Source: Candidatus Kuenenia stuttgartensis (lineage in GTDB: Bacteria; Planctomycetota; Planctomycetia; Planctomycetales; Planctomycetaceae). From it: DNA of 64,000 bases. The position numbers and the translations under genes are program-made. How positions within the stretch are numbered: position 1 is the first letter of the stretch; each line of letters opens with the position of its first letter. The stretch spans positions 1 to 64,000 of the forward strand of contig CAMDPK010000011.1 in NCBI GenBank assembly GCA_945904015.1, given 5' to 3'. Below the pieces are notes generated by a model that did no database searches, was not told the DNA's origin, and saw nothing but the letters and a program-made list of their open reading frames with translations. Of this stretch, positions 43,601-49,600 are shown piece by piece.

Positions 43601-46600
43601 GACTCGCATGCCCAGCAAGGCATTCAGAGTGAGCAGTGGGTTGTCCGAATCGCTCGACATACGATTGAGGCGAACCAGCGGACCTTGGTTGTCCGCGAAC
43701 TGCGGGAAGTTCGACAGCGAACCGGTCGATCGACCTGGATCGGTGACGTTGATCGCCTTCATGGCATCGGGGTCGATGCTGATGACGGATCCGTTGTTGT
43801 CCTTGAAGACGTTGTTGACGAGGACTGGTTGCGCACCCAGCACGAAGATGACAGCGGCGTCGTTGGTTTCGCGATTGCCGCGCTGGCCATCTGGCCCAGC
43901 GGCACTGACACCGTTGGCGTTGAACTCGAACGTCGTGTTGGCGACTCGCGCGGTCGCTTCGTGAATTTCGAGCGGATTGAAGCTGCCCGTTCCACCCTGA
44001 ACCGGAGTCTGGCCACCGGCGAACGCGATGTAGGCATGGTCGAGGCTGACGTGGCTTTGCACCTGGAAGACCAACCCACCCCAATCGCCAACTCTCGGCG
44101 CGTTCGCGTTGGCCGAGGTGAAGGGGCTGAAGCCATCTTTCTTGAGATCGAAGGTGCCGCTGGCTCCGCCATATCGGTCATCGAAGATCGACGTGAAGAC
44201 TACGGGAGTCCCGTCGATTCCTTCCGCGATGAGATTCGAAGTTCCGCGTTCCGCTTCGATGCGGGCACTCCCCAATTTCACGACGGTTCCCGGATCGATC
44301 ATCAGCCGTCCGCTCGGACGTGCCGTGCTGACCCCGCCTTCGGTGACGGTGTTCAGCTTCACGACGCCGTTTGTCATGGGAACAACGGCTGGGGATTCGA
44401 GCAAAGGCGAGTTATTGACGGTCAGCGGAGCGATGTTTTGGCTGCCGAGTTGAATCGTGAATTCAATGTAAATTGGAGCCTGCGGCAGATCGCCGCCCGT
44501 GACGTTCACGCCACCCGATCCAACCCCCGCCAAGTTCTCGAGTGCCGCTTGAATTTGAGCCGGCGTCGCTGTGCTCGCCAGCGGGACCGTCTTGAGTGAG
44601 AGGGTAATATTATCCAAAACAGAAACCGTAGCTCCCGAAGCGTGCGGGGCCGGTGTTGTGCCGTTGAAGCCGCGCTGCACGCCACCAGCCGCCGTTAAGA
44701 GCATCTCTTCGTTATCAATCTTGATGGCGATTGGACGAGTGGTGGGAAATCCCACCGTGCCGGAGAAGGGCATGACCACCACGGCGGCATTGACCGCTGC
44801 GGTCAACGTGTTGCCCGTAGGGTTGTAGCCGTGAGCGACCGCAGTTGTGCCATCGACTCCGCGCTGCACGGTGATCGTGTTGTTGACGATATTGATCACT
44901 CGCATCCGTTCGGCCCCGACGATGATGTCGTACGAGCCATTACTGACTGCCGGCAACGTCGTCGAGTCTGCGACCGTCATCGTCGTTTGACCCGCGGTGA
45001 TCGTCTTGGTGATGCTCGTTCGCTCGGTTGGAGCCACGCCGTTGTAGTTCAGCGTGAAGAATCCCGACGTCGGCTGGCCGAGGACATCCAACTGCTGAAC
45101 TTCATTACTGCTCAGCGTACCTCCCGCGTTGCCGACGATCTCCAAATTTTCCGTGATGATGTGCGTGATGTCGGTGTCATTGAAGCGAGCATTGACACTC
45201 AGTTTGTCGATCGGCGTGCCGTTCGCATCGGTCTTGATCCGGATGAACAAACCATTAAGCGAGTTGTTCGTGGCGGCGGTGCCACCGAGCAAGTTTTTGT
45301 GAATGTCTGGCCCGATGCGGCCGTTCGAGTCATCGAAGCTATTGGGGTCGGCGGAGATCGCCGCATCGTTGCTGTTAGTAATCGTGGAGTAAGCGACCGT
45401 GGGACGCTCGGTGAGGATATGGATCGGGTCGTAAACATCGACGACCGAATTCACGGAGACCTGGCCACCGCCGTAGCTGAGGCTGGCTTGAAAGACCGAG
45501 TTCAAGAAGACCATGTTGCCGTCGCGGTCTCTGAAGACGTTGTCGTTCATGTCCGAGTCTTGGCGGAACACGATGCCGCCCCAGTGTCCAGCAAACGGTC
45601 CCGTTGAGGAGGCGTCACTGTTGCCACCGATCGCATCATTACGGAACGAGGTCAAATACACCTGTCGCGACGGCGTGCCGAGCAACTGCAACGCTCCGTC
45701 CTGCCGATCCACATTCGCCACTGAAGAACCGACATCAATGTTCGCACTTTGCAATTTCAGGATCGCACCACCGTCGATCGTGACGGTCGCTCCCTGCGGA
45801 ACATCGAAGTTGCGACCGTCGGCCAAGGTCACGCTGGTGTTGTTGATGCCCACCAGATACGGAGCGTTGTCGGTGATGGTGGCCACGTCGTTGTCAGCTC
45901 CACCATTTCCCACGATGCGAATCAGGTTCTGAGCGGTCAGCAAACCGCTGGTTGTCGCGGGATTCGTCACTCCGCTGACATCCAGCGTGCTGGAACTGGT
46001 CAAGTCCACATAGGCATTCGTGGTGCTGACAATCGTCGCGGCAGCCGTTGTGAAGAACGTCCCGCTGGTGGCTCCATTGATGGCCGCCGCGATCGCTGTT
46101 GCGACATCGCTGGCGTTTGCCGCTGCCGAGATGTTTACGCGGATGTTCGGCGTCGTGACATTGGCTACAACGTCTTTGTCGAACTCGAAGGTCTTGGCGG
46201 GATTCGTGCCGTCACTGATTGTGAAGTAGTCGCCATCGTTAATGCCGATGTTGTTGACCGCGTCAAACGCTGGGCCAGCGACGGGCACGACAATCCGTGA
46301 GCCGGCTTTGCTCGTCGCCGCTCCGATGGTGCTAAACGGCTTCGCGATGGTGCCGTCTTGCTGAGCGACGGCGACGGTCGTGGCCTTGTCCACATAGATC
46401 GTGGTGCCCGATTCAAACCAGAAATTGAACGCTCCGCCCGAATGATTGTCGTTGTCACCGTCCAGCGCAGTGGCCGTGGAACTGTCGGCGTCCACAATGT
46501 TGGAAACCACATCCGACGCGAAGCCGAGCCGCAAGCCGTAGGCTCCGTCTGACTGCCCGCCAGCACCGGAATCCGAGACCGTTGGATCGTAACTGGTGTT

Positions 46601-49600
46601 TCCCTTCGCGGTGATACCCACATAGTAGGTGCCCGGCTGCAATTGAATGTTGAGGTACGGATCTTTGCCGTAGTAGTCATCATTCCGAGTGATGATCTCG
46701 CGGTTGCCGCCACCCAGCGCAATGACTGTCCCGGAGGCCGCGACGTTCGCCGCGACGTTGCTGGTTCCCGTTGCCGCAGCCGTGGTGAGTGAGGCTCGGA
46801 CCAACACGTTGACCTGCGCGTTCGCGTTCCAAGTGAGGATCAAGTTGTCCGCCGTCGTGCCGGAGGAATCGAGGTCGAGGTTGATCGTGTGGCCGCTGAC
46901 CGTGAACGTCGGCAGGTTGTTGGTCGCTCCAAGATGGTCGCTCTTGGTGACGTTGATGCGAATGTCATTTCCAAACGAACCCGCGTTCGCGGCCGTGAAG
47001 GTGACGGTCGCGCCGCTGGCGCTAAAGTCCGATGCCGCTATGGCGAACGGATCGCGGAACAACGTCAGAGCCGCGTCGAGCCGACTGGTCGTCGGTAATT
47101 GTCGTTCGGCAGTGACTTCAGCCGAGAAGGTTCCAGCAGTCGTGACATCGAACTTGTAGAGGTCGATGTCCGCTGAGAACGACTGATAGGACCGCTTAAA
47201 ATGTTCGATGTCCCAGTCCGTGAGTAATGTTTCGGACGGCTTGGGGGTTTGTAAGCCGCTCGTTTCCGAACCGCCGGCCATGATCGATCCGGGCAAATCG
47301 GATGAGTGCCCTAAGCCGAGGACGTGGCCGACCTCGTGCATCATGATATTCATCCACCCGCCACCCCAAGACTCATCGTTGTTGAGCGCGGCGTTGATGA
47401 TGGCCGATCCACCAGCGATACCGCCGGGGAAAATGTTCGGCTTGCTGGCTCGTGGATCGCCTGTGATGACCCCGAGTCCGCCATTTGCGGATTCCTCAAA
47501 TTGCAATCCTGTGTAGTGACTGAGAATCGCGAAGAAGCCACGAACGAGGTCTTTTTGCCCTGGTGTGATCTGATTGTAAAGGGCGTTGCCTTGCGGATCG
47601 TTGCCGTAGAAATCCGGGAAATTATACGTTCTGTAAGCGGACCCAACGGTAAGCCCACTGGACGTGAAAGCGCCATTGTGAGTTTCAGGCTCACCTGGGA
47701 AAACCGGAAACGTACGGTGTCCCGGTTCGTCGTTCGCTCCAGGCTCAGATGGGATGGGGGTGAATTGTGTGGTGATCGCCGAAGAGATCGTCTTGCCAGC
47801 GGTTCCGAGGGATCCCAAGTTGGTCGCAGTCGCGTAGCTACTGTTGTTATCTGTGCCCGTCGACGGGTCCGTCGCAGTTGTCGTAACACTCAATTGATAG
47901 GAACCGGTTGGGGGCCCTCCGCTGCTGGTGATCCGAACGTAGTAGAAGGGGTTCAGCGCCGTGTTCGCAGCGAGCGCCGTCTTTGCGAAGACTTCCGCAA
48001 CGCCCGCTGCATTGTCGGTGTAAGCCGTCGGAGCGATCACCGTACCGCTGCTGTCCAACAACTCAACCTTGCTGTTGAGCGATGCATCGGGGGCGATCGA
48101 GATTGTGAGATCACCAACCGTGTTGGCACTCAATTGATACAGATCGACGTCCGCTGCTCCTGAACCGTTATCGCCCAAGAATGCCGCTGTGCCCGATCCT
48201 GAGCCAGAATACAAAGTGCCCAACTTGATCGCAGTGGCCAGAGAGTCATCGGATTCCTGAGAGGCTCCGATTTGCAGCCGGTAGGTCGCGGTTGGCAGGT
48301 TGCCGCCGAAGTCGAGGACCGCCGTGTTGTGGACGTTGTCGTACACGACCGACGTTGGAATGCGGACGGTGTCGTCGCTGGTGCTGGTCGTCCCTTTCGT
48401 GTCGATTAACTGGTAGTAACGCGGATCGGTCGCCGACGCTGTGGAAAGTTGCTCCGGAGTGAACGAGACGTTGACCAAGTTGCTGCGCTGAGTGATTCCT
48501 CCAGCGGCCACGGACATCGCGCCGGCGGTTTTCTGTGAGAGCGTGAGTCGCGCGTCGAATGCGTTACCGCGAATCGTGACGAAATTATTGGAGGCCGTAT
48601 AAACTGCGGTGAGTCCCTGCATTTGAGTTGTCAGAGCGGCCGTGATCGCCGCAGCGATGCTGCTGGCGATGTCGGCGGTGGTGACCGCTGCGGAAATGTT
48701 GATCCGGTTATTGCCGGGTTGCACATTAGCAACTGCGTCGCGATCGAACTCAAACGCGAAGAGATTCGGAGTGCCCAATGTCGACAGCGTCCCTGGATCA
48801 ATCAGAAGCACGTCACCATCCGACACGTTCGCGGCGTTGAGCACCGTCAGCACTTGGTCACGAATGATTGGCTGTGGGACCACAGAGTTAATCTGTGCTC
48901 CCAAATCCAACGTGAAGGTCAGCCGCGTGTCAGCGCCATTGTTGACGGCTTCACCTCCGGCATTGGTCAGCGGATTCGCTCCGGTTCCGATCACTTGAAT
49001 GCGATATCGATCGTTGCCTAACGATTCCCCGAAACGGTAGATCACTTCGCGTGTGCTGCCGGAGTCCAGGTCGCGATAACCCGGGGTCAGCAACTGATCG
49101 GCACCGGAAAGTTGCAGCACCGTGCCGTCTGGCAATGCGGCTAGACTTGGACTGGACGCTCCAGTCTGAAACGCGACCGAGGGGGTCACGAGGGCGTTCG
49201 CAGCCGCGTTTGCTGGTCGACCCCAAGCGGAAATCAGGTCGGATGCACGAGTGAAAGCGGTGGCATTGCTGTTCAGCGTCACTTCGATCCGATTGCCAAC
49301 CACATTGATCAGCGGCTCTCGGATCGTTGCTCCCACGCTGCCCAGATCACGTCGCACGAACTGTAACGAAATCAGATTCCCCGCAGGGCCAGTCGCGTTG
49401 GCCCGGAACTGCAAGTTGAATCCGGCACCCGCGCCGAAATCCGACAAGGCCGATGCGGCACCAGCTCCGGTGAGTGTGAATGGCGGGAGGGTCGTGAATG
49501 CCGTGAGGCTGGTGTTGCCGGTCGTGCCAGGATCGGTCAGCAACTCAGCGGTCAGCAGCGTCTTTGCGGTGGGATCGGTTTGCAGGAAACTCAGCAACCC

